DNA of 64,000 bases from Porphyromonas pogonae. GTDB lineage: Bacteria > Bacteroidota > Bacteroidia > Bacteroidales > Porphyromonadaceae. A program made the position numbers and the translations under genes. The notes under the pieces were generated by a model. That model made no database searches and was not told the origin of the DNA. It was given only the letters and a program-made list of their open reading frames with translations. This document shows positions 27,039 through 35,171 of the stretch, one piece after another. Every line of letters begins with the position of its first letter. The stretch's first letter is position 1. The DNA lies in the NCBI RefSeq assembly GCF_036320655.1, contig NZ_CP143258.1:2852424-2916423 (forward strand), written 5' to 3'.

Positions 27039-30000
27039 ATGAATTGGAAACGTTTTAATCTGGCCAATAATCTGTTGGGGTGGCTCACCTTTGTGATCTC
27101 ATCAGCAGTATATTTACTCACAATAGGCCCTACTGCGAGTCTTTGGGACTGCGCCGAATTTATTGCATGTGTTAACAAACTCGAAGTGGGTCACCCGCCC
27201 GGTACTCCCTTCTTCATGCTGGTATATAATATATTCTCCAACTTTACTTCGGATCCCACACGTGTAGCCGTCTTGTGCAATGCCACAAGTGCTATTCTCA
27301 GCGGGTTCACTATATTACTTCTTTTCTGGACCATCACGCACATGGCTCGTCGCGTCATTGTCCCCACGTTCCGACCATATGATGAGAACAACTCCAAGGA
27401 GATGACTATGGGGCAAGGACTCGTTATTCTTGGAAGCGGTCTTGTAGGAGCGATGCTCTATACCTTTACAGATTCCTTCTGGTTTAGTGCCGTGGAAGCA
27501 GAGGTATACGCTTTCAGCTCATTCTTTACCGCACTTGTATTCTGGATGATGTTTAAGTGGGAAGACCGCATGCACGAAGAGCGTGCCGATATCTGGATCA
27601 TCCTCATAGCCTACTTCATGGGACTCAGCATCGGTGTACACTTGCTCAACCTCCTGTGTATCCCCGCCATGGCTCTCGTCTACTATTACAGACGTTTTAC
27701 CAAGCCTACAGCCAAGGGGGCTATATATACCATTCTGGTCTCTTTTGCGCTCATCATCATCATGATGTATGGGATAGTGCAGGGAGTGCCCAAGGTAGCC
27801 GGCGTCTTTGATATATTCGCCGTCAATACACTGGGACTCAGTTTCAATTCCGGCTTGTATATTTATCTCGTGGTACTCGGAGCATGCTTGGTATGGGCTA
27901 TCTATGAGATGGAACTCAATCTGCGTGGACGTAAAGGGAATATGAATCGCCTTCGGATATCCTTCCTCCTAAGCGTGATGCTTATGGGGATACCTTTCTT
28001 TGGCGATGGTCTCCTGATCGGTGTTGTATTGAGCGCCATCCTTGCTGTGTGGCTGTTCAAGTCCAAGAAGCTCAATATCAAACTTCTTCACACCATTCAG
28101 CTGTGTCTTACAGTCATTGTGATCGGGTTCTCTTCATACGGAGTTATTTTGGTAAGAGCAGTCGCCAATACTCCTATGAATGAAAATGATCCCAGCAATG
28201 CCTTTGCTTTGCGTAAATATCTGGCACGTGAGCAGTATGGAAGTAAACCGCTCGTTTTCGGCCCCACATTTGCGTCCCGACCTTTGAGCATCAAAGAGAC
28301 AGGCGATGTGATAAGCTCCCAGCCCAAGAAAGATATTCATGACAAAGACAAGTACGTCGTGCTGTATAAGAAATCGGAATACGAATACTCATCAGACTCT
28401 CAGATGCTTTTCCCCCGCGTATTCTCTTCAAATCCACGGCATATACAAGGCTATAATATCTGGATGGATAGAGCTCCCGATGATTACAGTGTCCCATCAT
28501 TCGGTGACAATCTGATGTACTTCTTCAAGTATCAGGTCAATTACATGTATTGGCGCTATTTCATGTGGAATTTTGCCGGACGGCAAAATGATATACAAGG
28601 CGACGGTGGTATGTTGTACGGTAATGCCTTCACAGGGATACCTGTTATCGACCGCATGATCGTGGGCAATACCAATAATATGCCCGATGACATCACCCAA
28701 AATAAAGGACACAATGTCTATTATCTGCTTCCCTTATTGCTCGGTATACTAGGTATCGTATTCCAGCTCTTGAAAGGAGAGAAGGGTACCGAAAGTTTCT
28801 GGGTTACATTCTTCCTATTCTTTATGACAGGCTTAGCCATTGTGGTCTATCTCAATCAAACTCCCGGCGAACCTCGAGAGCGTGACTATGCCTATGCGGG
28901 GTCATTCTACGCCTTTGCCATATGGATAGGCTTCGGTGTGGCGGCTCTTTGGGAGCTTCTGCAAAGAGCCAAGCTCAAAGAGGTGCCAGCCGCAATCCTC
29001 GCCACCGTGTTGGGGCTGATAGTACCCATACAGATGGCGGGTCAGAACTGGGACGATCACGATCGATCCGGCCGTACCATCGCTCGTGACCTCGGTATCA
29101 ATTACCTCGAGAGTTGTGACAAAGACGCAGTGCTTTTTTGCTTTGGTGATAATGATACCTTCCCTCTCTGGTACATCCAAGATGTTGAGGGTGTGCGCAC
29201 CGATGTGCATACAGCTAACCTAAGCTATCTGGGCAGTAACTGGTATATCGATCAGAAGCATCGCCAGGCCTACAATGCTAAGCCTCTACCGCTTAAATAC
29301 ATGAACGGGCAGTTTACCTATTATAATGATATCGGTCGTATAGCGGATACTAATACCCCTATGGATCTCGATCATGCCTTAGCTGCTTTGGTGTCACAAA
29401 ATATACGCAACGAGTCTGTAATCCCGTCTCGAACACTCATTGCTCCCGTCAATAAGGAAAATGCTATCAAACACTTCCCTGACAATATGAAGGGGCTGAT
29501 ACTAAATCAATTCCCTATATCGCTCAAGGATATGCGTTATGTAGGTTTGGATGGCCTAGCCGTGTTGGATGTAATCAATGCCAACCAATGGAAGCGACCT
29601 ATATACTGGACTATCAGCAGTCCTCGTGACGCCTTTACCAACCTGCCCAATTTCCTTGTACAGTCAGGATATGCAGTGCAACTGCTACCTATTGATTTGG
29701 TTTCGGACAGCGTAGATGTGGAGCCTATAGACGTAGACAAGACCTATGACTTAGTGATGAATAAGTTCCGCTATGGTGGTGCGGAGAAAAAAGGCGTTTA
29801 TTTCGATTACACCTGCCGTAACTCCATGTATTCATTCCGTAGCCATGTGTTTGCGCCCTTAGCAAAAGCATTGCTCGATAGAGGAGACAAGGCTAAAGCA
29901 CAAGCAGCATTGAAAAAATGCTTGGCAGTACTCCAGCCCGATGTCTTGCCACATGACAGGTCAAGTCTCAATCTCATCCAACTTCTTTTCGAAGCTGATA

Positions 30001-30323
30001 TGAAGAAAGAGGCCGAAGATGTAGCCCGTCAGGTGATGTCTCGCTCGATGCGTGCGGTAGACTGGTTCTTCACGCTTGATAGCGATAAGTTCCTACAGGC
30101 ATTCCATGAAGGAGAGGTGGAAAAAGAGATGGGTACAGCTATTACCGTGGTGAAAATAGCTAACCAATACAATAGCGCTGTACTCAACAACTATATACCT
30201 CGTCTCGAACAATATACTAAGATACTATCACCGGAGCCGGACAGACAGATAGCCACACAGCAACCGTCCCAACATGCCGACTCCTCAGCCCAGCCTATAG
30301 CGGGAGACAGTAGTGCTCAGTGA
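27039..30323 (+). CDS. DUF2723-family polytopic membrane protein, candidate protein O-mannosyltransferase
   Basis: 1094 aa. The N-terminal half has about 10-14 hydrophobic segments. The first periplasmic loop carries the family hallmark (TIGPTASLWDCAEFIACVNK, with GHPPGTPFFM next), where the acidic residues are the likely catalytic centre of a GT-C-type fold. The C-terminal ~400 residues are soluble (FCFGDNDTFPLWYIQDVEGV) with TPR-like helices near 940-1000. Human TMEM260, which has DUF2723, is a protein O-mannosyltransferase, and Bacteroidota glycosylate many periplasmic proteins. The role here is inferred from that. It is followed 15 bp later by a NodB deacetylase gene. Confidence 0.78.
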   Translation: MNWKRFNLANNLLGWLTFVISSAVYLLTIGPTASLWDCAEFIACVNKLEVGHPPGTPFFMLVYNIFSNFTSDPTRVAVLCNATSAILSGFTILLLFWTITHMARRVIVPTFRPYDENNSKEMTMGQGLVILGSGLVGAMLYTFTDSFWFSAVEAEVYAFSSFFTALVFWMMFKWEDRMHEERADIWIILIAYFMGLSIGVHLLNLLCIPAMALVYYYRRFTKPTAKGAIYTILVSFALIIIMMYGIVQGVPKVAGVFDIFAVNTLGLSFNSGLYIYLVVLGACLVWAIYEMELNLRGRKGNMNRLRISFLLSVMLMGIPFFGDGLLIGVVLSAILAVWLFKSKKLNIKLLHTIQLCLTVIVIGFSSYGVILVRAVANTPMNENDPSNAFALRKYLAREQYGSKPLVFGPTFASRPLSIKETGDVISSQPKKDIHDKDKYVVLYKKSEYEYSSDSQMLFPRVFSSNPRHIQGYNIWMDRAPDDYSVPSFGDNLMYFFKYQVNYMYWRYFMWNFAGRQNDIQGDGGMLYGNAFTGIPVIDRMIVGNTNNMPDDITQNKGHNVYYLLPLLLGILGIVFQLLKGEKGTESFWVTFFLFFMTGLAIVVYLNQTPGEPRERDYAYAGSFYAFAIWIGFGVAALWELLQRAKLKEVPAAILATVLGLIVPIQMAGQNWDDHDRSGRTIARDLGINYLESCDKDAVLFCFGDNDTFPLWYIQDVEGVRTDVHTANLSYLGSNWYIDQKHRQAYNAKPLPLKYMNGQFTYYNDIGRIADTNTPMDLDHALAALVSQNIRNESVIPSRTLIAPVNKENAIKHFPDNMKGLILNQFPISLKDMRYVGLDGLAVLDVINANQWKRPIYWTISSPRDAFTNLPNFLVQSGYAVQLLPIDLVSDSVDVEPIDVDKTYDLVMNKFRYGGAEKKGVYFDYTCRNSMYSFRSHVFAPLAKALLDRGDKAKAQAALKKCLAVLQPDVLPHDRSSLNLIQLLFEADMKKEAEDVARQVMSRSMRAVDWFFTLDSDKFLQAFHEGEVEKEMGTAITVVKIANQYNSAVLNNYIPRLEQYTKILSPEPDRQIATQQPSQHADSSAQPIAGDSSAQ

Positions 30324-30338
30324 TAAAAAAGCGATAAT

Positions 30339-30971
30339 TTGTTAGAAAAATTTCTTTGTAGAGTACCGATGTTCTACCGCGCCCTCATCCCGGGTGCGCG
30401 GTGGTGCATCCCCTCGCACAAGGGCATGAGTGCCTACCTCACTTTCGATGATGGCCCCATCCCCGAGGTTACCCCCTGGGTGCTCGACACATTGGATGAG
30501 TTGGATGTCAAGGCCACTTTCTTTTGTGTGGCCGACAATGTACGACGCTATCCTGATCTTTTCGAAGAGATCAAAAGACGAGGACATCAGGTGGGCAATC
30601 ACACCTACCATCATATCAAAGGATTGGAACACTCTACAAGGTCGTATATCGAAGACGTGGAGGAGGCGCATGAGTTGATACAATCACGTTACTTTCGTCC
30701 GCCACATGGTCACCTGCGTTTCCCGCAAGTGCGTGAGTTGGGGCAACGGTACGAAATCATCATGTGGGATGTGGTGACACGTGATTACAACGCTAAGTTG
30801 TCACCCGATCAGGTTTTCAACAATGTGGTTACTTATGCCAGAAATGGATCTATCATTGTATTTCACGACTCTCTCAAAGCAGAGAAGAATATGCGTATAG
30901 CTATGCCCCGTGCTGTACAGTGGCTCAAAAGTCAGGGGTATAGGTTCATTCGTATAGGTGACGCTCCATAA
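30339..30971 (+). CDS. Polysaccharide deacetylase family protein (NodB homology, CE4)
   Basis: 210 aa using TTG 30339. The next ATG (30369) would remove residues before the conserved opening FYRALIPGARW, so the TTG start fits better and lies 15 bp after the DUF2723 stop. Motif 1 TFDDGP (35-40) holds the catalytic Asp and metal Asp, motif 2 is HTYHH (88-92) with the zinc histidines, and motif 3 is RPPHGH (120-125), a variant of RxPYG. The late motif IIVFHDS (about 172-178) is present. It has no signal peptide, so the substrate may be a lipid-linked or cytoplasmic-face sugar, or export may be unusual. Confidence 0.85.
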   Translation: MLEKFLCRVPMFYRALIPGARWCIPSHKGMSAYLTFDDGPIPEVTPWVLDTLDELDVKATFFCVADNVRRYPDLFEEIKRRGHQVGNHTYHHIKGLEHSTRSYIEDVEEAHELIQSRYFRPPHGHLRFPQVRELGQRYEIIMWDVVTRDYNAKLSPDQVFNNVVTYARNGSIIVFHDSLKAEKNMRIAMPRAVQWLKSQGYRFIRIGDAP

Positions 30972-31074
30972 GCTTCCCGCATTACCTTATATGATAAATA
31001 AATGATAGCGACACCTCCGTGGTATTGCTATTGCTGTTTATGATCCGTCGGTTCCTGGTGCGATGTAGTATCCT

Positions 31075-31260
31075 GAGACTGTTGCAAAAGTCAACAGTCT
31101 CATGGATTTTGGAGGCAAAGCCGACAAAAGACACTTTGACCGGGCAGAGAGGGTAAAGTGCAAGGCGCTAGAGTGAGTGCACAGGGAGTTTACTTCCCGT
31201 AAATGACCAAGCGAGAATCTCGCAAGCAACGAAGCAATTGGCCTGCTATGCAACGGTCTC
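31075..31260. mobile_element. MITE-like element, copy 3 (186 bp)
   Basis: Same termini as copies 1 and 2, one base shorter (a missing A in the GGCGCTAAGAG stretch). It is flanked by a perfect 5-bp target duplication ATCCT (31070-31074 and 31261-31265). It lies about 100 bp after the deacetylase gene. Confidence 0.9.
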
Positions 31261-31363
31261 ATCCTGTACTTTCATACATTTTCTCATCATTGGTTTTACT
31301 TTGCAAGGTTTCGTCATCCGTCAGCGCACACTCCATGTCTGTCTTAGCTCGATATCCATATCA

Positions 31364-31441
31364 AGAGTTATCAACAGTCTTACCTGAGTTGTTGATAACT
31401 CTCGATAAAGTATCAACAACTTGTGCATAAGTTGTGGATAA
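31364..31441. promoter_or_regulatory. Cluster of DnaA-box-like 9-mers within a 13-bp inverted repeat
   Basis: TTATCAACA at 31368-31376 and its reverse TGTTGATAA at 31390-31398 lie in perfect 13-bp inverted arms (31364-31376, 31390-31402). GTATCAACA (31410-31418), TGTGCATAA (31422-31430) and a perfect consensus box TGTGGATAA (31433-31441) follow. Five box-like sites in 78 bp suggest DnaA binding. Whether this is an origin, a titration site or a coincidence cannot be decided here. Confidence 0.45.
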
Positions 31442-31583
31442 TATCTTGGTCTCCTATATATAGCCAATATAACACCACCTTTGCACTTGTCATATCAAAA
31501 CGCATATTGAGATATCATAATGTCAGTTTGCACTATCCTCCCATAATCCGCCTATTTTTCATGGAGACGCTTCTGATCTGCAC

Positions 31584-31614
31584 TTGACAAAGGGGGCAAG
31601 ATGTTGTATCTTTG
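31584..31614 (+). promoter_or_regulatory. Shared promoter-like element, copy A
   Basis: TTGACA (31584-31589), 17 bp with a G5 run, then TATCTTTG (31607-31614), a good Bacteroidota -7 box. The block GTTGTATCTTTG and the TTGACAAAGGGGG block are shared with copies at 51312-51343 (minus) and 62597-62627. No conserved gene starts just downstream and I see no terminator within 300 bp. Confidence 0.6.
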
Positions 31615-32014
31615 TTGTTGGACGATCCTACTAGAATCACAGATCAATATTGCATGCCGGTTAAGATCAATTTATCAAGACATGGAGACTATAACACATC
31701 ATACTCTATCACTGCACATCCATTGCATAGCTTGTCCTTCTACGGACAGGTTCCCGTTGTATCTCACCTCATTATTTCCTCCTTTTATCCCGTATCTCGC
31801 TCCCTTACACTACATGGAGTATCACTAAGGTATGGCTCTTATACAATGATGCTATCGCCTGAGTTTCATCATCACTTCAATCCCCCTAACCCATAGCCCA
31901 TCCAAGTGGTTGCTTTCACTCCTCCAATCTTCTACCTTATTATCTTTATCTTCACTTGCACTTCTCTCCAACCTATCATAATAAGTCAGCAAATCCATGT
32001 ACAGAGTTGGCCGA

Positions 32015-32115
32015 CTTATCGTACACAGTCAACCATCCTATCGTACACGGTCAGCTCACTTATCCTATACGGTCAATCATCCTATCTTATACGGACGATA
32101 GACTTATCCTAATAG
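32015..32115. repeat. 22-nt repeat array, second locus
   Basis: Degenerate units at exact 22-nt steps: GTACACAGTC at 32021, GTACACGGTC at 32043, CTATACGGTC at 32065, TTATACGGAC at 32087 and a partial CTAATAG at 32109, each preceded by TATC or TATCC. Same family as the array at 4095. Confidence 0.8.
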
Positions 32116-32563
32116 ATTTATCCTCCTCCGTAGCAAATCCACTATTTTTTATTGTGATTAAACAAATAGAAGATAATAGGTATACTTTCTTCAATTATTA
32201 ATTTTATTCATAGCATATGAGCCTCCAATTTATTTAGCCATACTTTTCGATGGATTTAGGGCGGAAAAAAGTGATTTCTTATTTAGACTTTGTACAAATA
32301 AGCCTCATGACGTAACTAAAAAACGGTCAATTTTGAGAAAATCTTCTAGTTATTCAACTTATTTAGTTACAAGTTTATCAGCCTTTTATTTTCCATGCTG
32401 TTGTGCCGATACAATCCTCCAAACTATCATTTTGTCAGGATTTCTATTCATTTTGGCTCTGACAAAGCATTTTAAACTATAAAATTCTCCGATTCATGGC
32501 GTTAATATGTTATTTTTATAATTATGTTTACTAACTTTGCAGCTTCTAACTAAAACTTTTTTT

Positions 32564-33220
32564 ATGAAAAATAATTTGGATATTACCAAAGCCGCCATTT
32601 TAGGAGTAGTGTATATTATATTATTGGGTTCTCAAACTTCCCAAATGTTTATTTTGTCACTGCTCCCGATACAATTAGCACAAGGATTTATTGCTAATGT
32701 TATTATATACACATTGCCCATAGTATTGGCTGTCGTTTTTTATGGGAAAGAAGTGTTCTACAATTTCAGCTATTTCAAAGAAAAGCCGGCTAAGAAAATA
32801 GGTTTTTTGTTCCTGGCCTTTGCATTGGCCATTTTGGGAAATGCTCTCACTTCATTGCTACAGGGAGATAACGATCTTTCATTTAATCAACAAGGATTCA
32901 ATCAAGTATCCAACGAGGTTCCTATCATATTTCCTTTACTACTGCTCGGCATCTTAGGCCCTTATGTGGAGGAAATCATTTTTAGGCATATTATGATAGG
33001 AAAGCTTTCACGATACATTCCTGTGATTGTATTGGCTCCTATCTCTCTTATTTTATTTGATCTGATCCATGTGCATGTTTTCATGGATTTTCTGTCTTAT
33101 CTCCCCTTGGCCATAATACTAACCGGGGCATACATTCTCAGTGGAAAGAATATCTCTTTTACACTAACCCTACACTGTTTCAATAATATTCTCACCGTTC
33201 TTGTCGCAGTACTCTCATAA
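32564..33220 (+). CDS. CPBP-family intramembrane metalloprotease (Abi/CAAX-type)
   Basis: 218 aa from ATG 32564. An earlier in-frame ATG at 32537 adds nine residues but 32564 gives the better N-terminus (MKNNLDITKAAIL). About six hydrophobic segments. The glutamyl-protease motifs are present: EEIIFR (EExxxR, about residue 136), FDLIHVH (FxxxH) and HCFNN near the end (HxxxN/B). Bacterial CPBP proteins cleave membrane peptides or protect against bacteriocins. The target here is unknown. The gene stands alone and is AT-rich, before a convergent SusCD operon. Confidence 0.82.
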   Translation: MKNNLDITKAAILGVVYIILLGSQTSQMFILSLLPIQLAQGFIANVIIYTLPIVLAVVFYGKEVFYNFSYFKEKPAKKIGFLFLAFALAILGNALTSLLQGDNDLSFNQQGFNQVSNEVPIIFPLLLLGILGPYVEEIIFRHIMIGKLSRYIPVIVLAPISLILFDLIHVHVFMDFLSYLPLAIILTGAYILSGKNISFTLTLHCFNNILTVLVAVLS

Positions 33221-33428
33221 ATGATCGTCGCTTATTTCCCGATGAGAAGCATGAGTGCTTACAAAAATGATAAATCTTTTGGGACGTTATTTAGTACGCC
33301 GGAGTTGTGAGATGTGTTATTAGTCTTTAGGTGTATGTGACATTGTCATGGAGCAGCGCTTTGCTCTAAATCCTAAGAGTTTGATACAACTGCACCACCC
33401 TTTCACTCTCAATGTCGGATAATACAAT

Positions 33429-33464
33429 AATCCCCGCCACCGTGCATACGGTGAAGCGGGGATT
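33429..33464 (-). terminator. Terminator of the third SusCD operon
   Basis: A long GC-rich hairpin (outer arms 33429-33437 and 33456-33464, with a second inner stem ACCGT/ACGGT) lies 32 bp past the susD stop on the minus strand. It could also end the convergent CPBP transcript. Confidence 0.65.
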
Positions 33465-33496
33465 ATGCTTGTTAATAATTATTAGAGACCGTTACA

Positions 33497-35152
33497 TTAG
33501 TAACCCGTATTTTGTTTCAGTTTGGGATTATTGTCCAAAGCTGATTGTGGTATAGGCAGGAAACGATTGTGAGGTTTGAATGAGCGATCTTCTATCTTTT
33601 TATCTTTCGGAGATGCATTCACGTTGATAGTTGCTCTCAACTCAGGATTCTTCTCAGAAGCATTTACAGTGCCCACGTAGCGCTCCAAAACGCCATTGAG
33701 AGCTTTCTCGGCAAGTAGTTTGCCGTCAGCCGTCTTCCAGCGCAAGAGGTCGTCACGGCGCAGGCCTTCACCTGCAAATTCCACGCCACGCTCTCTGTGG
33801 ATAAGCTCCCTCAGAGTTTCTTTAGATGCATATTTGGCTTTATCCACAGCGGGCATACCGGCACGTTTACGCACAGCATCGATAGCTTGGTACACCTCGT
33901 TTGATGGGCCTGCGAGTTCGTTCGACGCTTCGGCGAAGGTGAGTAACACTTCCGCATAGCGGAATACAATGGGCGATGCCCCTGTACTCCATATATCGGC
34001 ATACTGCGTCATGGGGTGCGTATACTTTGCCCATGAGAGAGCTGTCTTGGAGGAGTTGTCTGCTGCCGTAGGGAAGTTAGGATTGGCTTTGCCGTTTATT
34101 TCCTTGTCCAGCGTATTCAATACCACCGTAGAACCATCATTGGTAATAAAATTACACCCCGGATATTCGATAGTCATAGCCATACGAGGGTCTCTACCTT
34201 TGAACGGATGTGTGGCATCAAATCCGGATTGTGGCTCATGTATGGTGAGGCCGTTGGCCATCTCATAAGTATCCACGAGGTTTTTGGTAGGTACAAGGCA
34301 TGACCATCCACCAAAGCCATTGTTGTATAACGAGCCGATCTCACCATTGCCCCATCCTGTGTGCTTGCTAAGAGGTTTGGTGTTGGGGATATATTCCACA
34401 GCCAAGATTATCTCACGTGATTTTTTGCCTTTGAGAGTAAAAATATCACTGTATACCGGCTCCAGGTTGTAGACATTGAGATCCATGATTTTTCTGGCAC
34501 GGTCTTTGGCCGTAGCCCAGTCACCGTAGTAAAGTGCTTGGCGCATACGCAAGGCCAGAGCTGCGCCTTTGCCCATACGTCCCAGTTCGGCCGGTGTAGC
34601 TTTGAGTTCAGGGACGATAGCATCCAGCTCCTTCTCAATGAATGCGCGCACATTAGCCTCCGTTTCACGTGGTACTTTAGCTTCTTCAGAGTTATTATAT
34701 ACTCCTATAATAGGTACCCCGCCATAGTTCCAGTTGAGTATAAAATAGTTGTAAGCGCGTATCAGGCGCACCTGAGCCGTGAGGTCCTTTTTAGCCCCCT
34801 CCTCTGCAAACTTTACGCCACCTATTTTCCCCATAAACTCATTACACCTACGGATCATAGTGAAATTATACATATCCACCCCGGGGTTACTGGGGCTGAT
34901 GGTGCCATTGCCTATGGGATTGTATCCCTCCCAAGAGAATTGGTTGTATCCGAAATCCGAAGTACAATCCCAGTACAACAGCCTGGGGCCTTTTTCCCAG
35001 CCATCATAGCAACCGACTGCAAATTTTTGTGCTTCGTTTTCTGTCCATACCGTATTTCCCGGGAGAGCATCATGCGGGACGGTATCGAGCGAGCAAGAGG
35101 CTGTGATCAGAGCTACTGCTCCGAGTGCTATATAGTTTTTTAATCGTATCAT
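33497..35152 (-). CDS. SusD/RagB-family surface lipoprotein, third copy
   Basis: 551 aa from ATG 35152 (MIRLKNYIALGAVALITASC), 19 bp after the susC stop. A longer start would overlap susC and bury the signal peptide. Lipid Cys20 in ITASCSLDTVPHD. It is a classic SusD: an N-terminal TPR region (LIRAYNYFILNWNYGGVPII), a C-terminal RagB/SusD domain (PIVFRYAEVLLTFAEASNEL), LRELIHRERGVEFAGEGLR and RFLPIPQSALDNNPKLKQN. It belongs to a different SusD subgroup from the copies at 7952 and 16745. No hydrolase or regulator is adjacent, so the substrate (sugar or peptide) is open. Confidence 0.93.
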   Translation of the reverse strand: MIRLKNYIALGAVALITASCSLDTVPHDALPGNTVWTENEAQKFAVGCYDGWEKGPRLLYWDCTSDFGYNQFSWEGYNPIGNGTISPSNPGVDMYNFTMIRRCNEFMGKIGGVKFAEEGAKKDLTAQVRLIRAYNYFILNWNYGGVPIIGVYNNSEEAKVPRETEANVRAFIEKELDAIVPELKATPAELGRMGKGAALALRMRQALYYGDWATAKDRARKIMDLNVYNLEPVYSDIFTLKGKKSREIILAVEYIPNTKPLSKHTGWGNGEIGSLYNNGFGGWSCLVPTKNLVDTYEMANGLTIHEPQSGFDATHPFKGRDPRMAMTIEYPGCNFITNDGSTVVLNTLDKEINGKANPNFPTAADNSSKTALSWAKYTHPMTQYADIWSTGASPIVFRYAEVLLTFAEASNELAGPSNEVYQAIDAVRKRAGMPAVDKAKYASKETLRELIHRERGVEFAGEGLRRDDLLRWKTADGKLLAEKALNGVLERYVGTVNASEKNPELRATINVNASPKDKKIEDRSFKPHNRFLPIPQSALDNNPKLKQNTGY

Positions 35153-35171
35153 AGTTATACAATATATCTTA

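Larger units (their letters stand above)
30972..32563. other. 1.6-kb intergenic region made mostly of repeats and regulatory-like sequence
   Basis: In order it contains MITE copy 3 (31075-31260), a DnaA-box-like cluster (31364-31441), a shared promoter-like element (31584-31614), a 22-nt repeat array (32015-32115), an 18-mer AAACTATCATTTTGTCAG at 32421-32438 that recurs at 62521-62538, and the AT-rich leader of the CPBP gene. Short open frames show no family resemblance. Confidence 0.7.

Noticed and set aside
31038..31430. Frames of about 75 aa across MITE copy 3
   Set aside because: They run through the element's inverted ends and are not kept open in the same way in the other copies.
31601..32201. 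Several 68-94 aa frames in the repeat-rich gap
   Set aside because: They overlap in different frames, cross the repeats, and show no signal peptide or family features.
33221..33496. Replication terminus at the meeting point of plus and minus genes
   Set aside because: Gene direction in one window is weak evidence, and I could not identify a dif-like site.
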